Assembly (NCBI GenBank): GCA_025677815.1
Contig: JAIXMP010000011.1
Location: 434,001-498,000, forward strand
Origin: Phascolomyces articulosus
Lineage: Eukaryota; Mucoromycota; Mucoromycetes; Mucorales; Lichtheimiaceae
Length of the DNA stretch: 64,000 nucleotides
Reading direction: 5' to 3'
A program made the position numbers and the translations under genes. The number at the start of each line of letters is the position of its first letter. The stretch's first letter is position 1. The notes beneath the pieces were generated by a model. It ran no database searches. It was given only the letters and a program-made list of their open reading frames with translations, and had not been told where the DNA came from. Below are positions 63,035-64,000 of this stretch, one piece after another.

Positions 63035-64000
63035 TCTTTATTTTCTGTATTATGGTCTAAAGTAAGCTTATCAAGTCATCCGTTTAAATAATCAATTGTA
63101 TAAATTTTTAAAGTTTTAAAGAAAAGTCTCTACTTACAATTCAAATAGATAGCAAAGATAATGTAGATACCCCTAGAAAGATGATACTGTAATGGTCCAA
63201 TTTTTTTAAAAACTTTTAAGATGTCTTATATTATCAAATAAATAGAGTGATTTTGTAGAGACAGTCGATAGTTAGTAAGTATGTTATGATGAAGTTAAAT
63301 ATTAAAAAGGCTGCAAAGAAGAAAAGAACAAAAAGAGCGAAAAAACAATGTTTCGCTCGAAAGAATTCACTTATATTTATACCCTGAATCGTGTAACATC
63401 TTACAATTAGCTGAGCCGAAAATGAATTTGTGAAAACGTAAGAATCTTTGACTATCCCTCTTCCCTCAATTAAATCAGTTGGATAATATGAATTGTTCTG
63501 GTATATTTTTATAATTACGTATTTGTTATCATTAAATCATAAATCAAGGCAAGAGAGGAATAATAATTGCGTTAAGAAGCAAAAAAGAAAAAAGCGGGGC
63601 TATTCAGGTTTACATAAACGTGAGTAAGACTCGTATCGTTATTTTTATAATATAATGACTCAACATTAGTGTTAGCTTTGAGACTGTTAAGCCCAGATTG
63701 TCAGCTGATCCCACCTGAAGAAACCCCAACTCTTTGGGGCACATACAGGTTTTTGTTATATATATGATATTGTCCTGCACAATCGTCCGTTCAACCTTCT
63801 TTCTTGAAACAAGAGGAAGTCATACAAGCAGTTATTTATATTTCTACTTAAAATATACTACTTTAGAGATATATGCTACATTGAACGTTCAAAACTACTG
63901 TATAACAACATATAGATGGTAGCATTAGCTTAACTAAAAGATAAAAGTATAAAAGATCATTTGGTAGACAGTGTATGGTGTATACCATTGATTGAATTAG
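63035..64000. other. Gene-free flank upstream of the HET gene
   Basis: AT-rich. Nothing recognised; the frame at 63734–63922 is short and has no domain. Confidence 0.55.

Noticed and set aside
63724..63739. CCCCAA/TTGGGG hairpin near the right edge
   Set aside because: Only a 6-bp stem with a 4-base loop, no surrounding structure; the telomere-like look is not repeated.

Overview
This window reads as nuclear DNA of an early-diverging fungus, most likely a Mucoromycota/Mucorales species. It is AT-rich, with short GT–AG introns of about 50–130 nt, CT-rich promoter tracts and long gene-poor spacers. The clearest taxonomic marker is the glucoamylase at 28.2–30.9 kb: it carries its starch-binding (CBM21-type) domain at the N-terminus, the Rhizopus arrangement. 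No rRNA, tRNA, CRISPR array or intact transposon was recognised.

Layout. 1.8–3.9 kb: a five-exon cytochrome P450 (+). 5.7–7.5 kb: a Pap1/Yap-type bZIP factor with a DUF3425 tail (−). 7.5–14.6 kb: gene desert. 14.6–18.5 kb: trifunctional C1-tetrahydrofolate synthase (+), apparently encoding mitochondrial and cytosolic forms from two in-frame starts. 19.2–26 kb: a decayed, internally repetitive, formerly coding locus. 28.2–30.9 kb: secreted glucoamylase (+), convergent with a Rck2/Srk1-type kinase (−, 31.6–34.1 kb). 34.6–37.7 kb: three minus-strand genes, namely a HINT3-like HIT protein, a Gep4-like phosphatidylglycerophosphatase and a small cysteine-rich secreted protein. 39.2–49.8 kb: three plus-strand genes, namely a TMEM184/DUF300 membrane protein, a Gap1/IQGAP-type RasGAP and a Psr/SCP-type phosphatase. 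51–52.7 kb: a degenerate tandem duplication. 53.1–55.6 kb: an MFS (Fen2/Liz1-like) transporter (+), convergent with a tail-anchored cytochrome b5 (−, 55.8–56.8 kb). 56.8–61.4 kb: a second desert. 61.4–63.0 kb: an intronless HET-domain protein (−).

The genes do not form one pathway. Most are housekeeping or signalling functions: one-carbon metabolism, Ras control, stress kinase, stress bZIP, cardiolipin synthesis and b5 electron transfer. Accessory functions are the P450, glucoamylase, secreted peptide and HET protein.

The most interesting signals concern RNA processing and expression. The Gep4-like gene keeps its frame only if one intron is AT–AC. The RasGAP needs a GC–AG intron. Cytochrome b5 has a 10-nt exon, the MFS gene a 15-nt exon and the bZIP gene a 14-nt last exon. 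The C1-THF synthase has a leaky-scanning configuration for dual targeting. All exon models were built by eye from frame, splice-site consensus and protein-family conservation; no transcript data were available.
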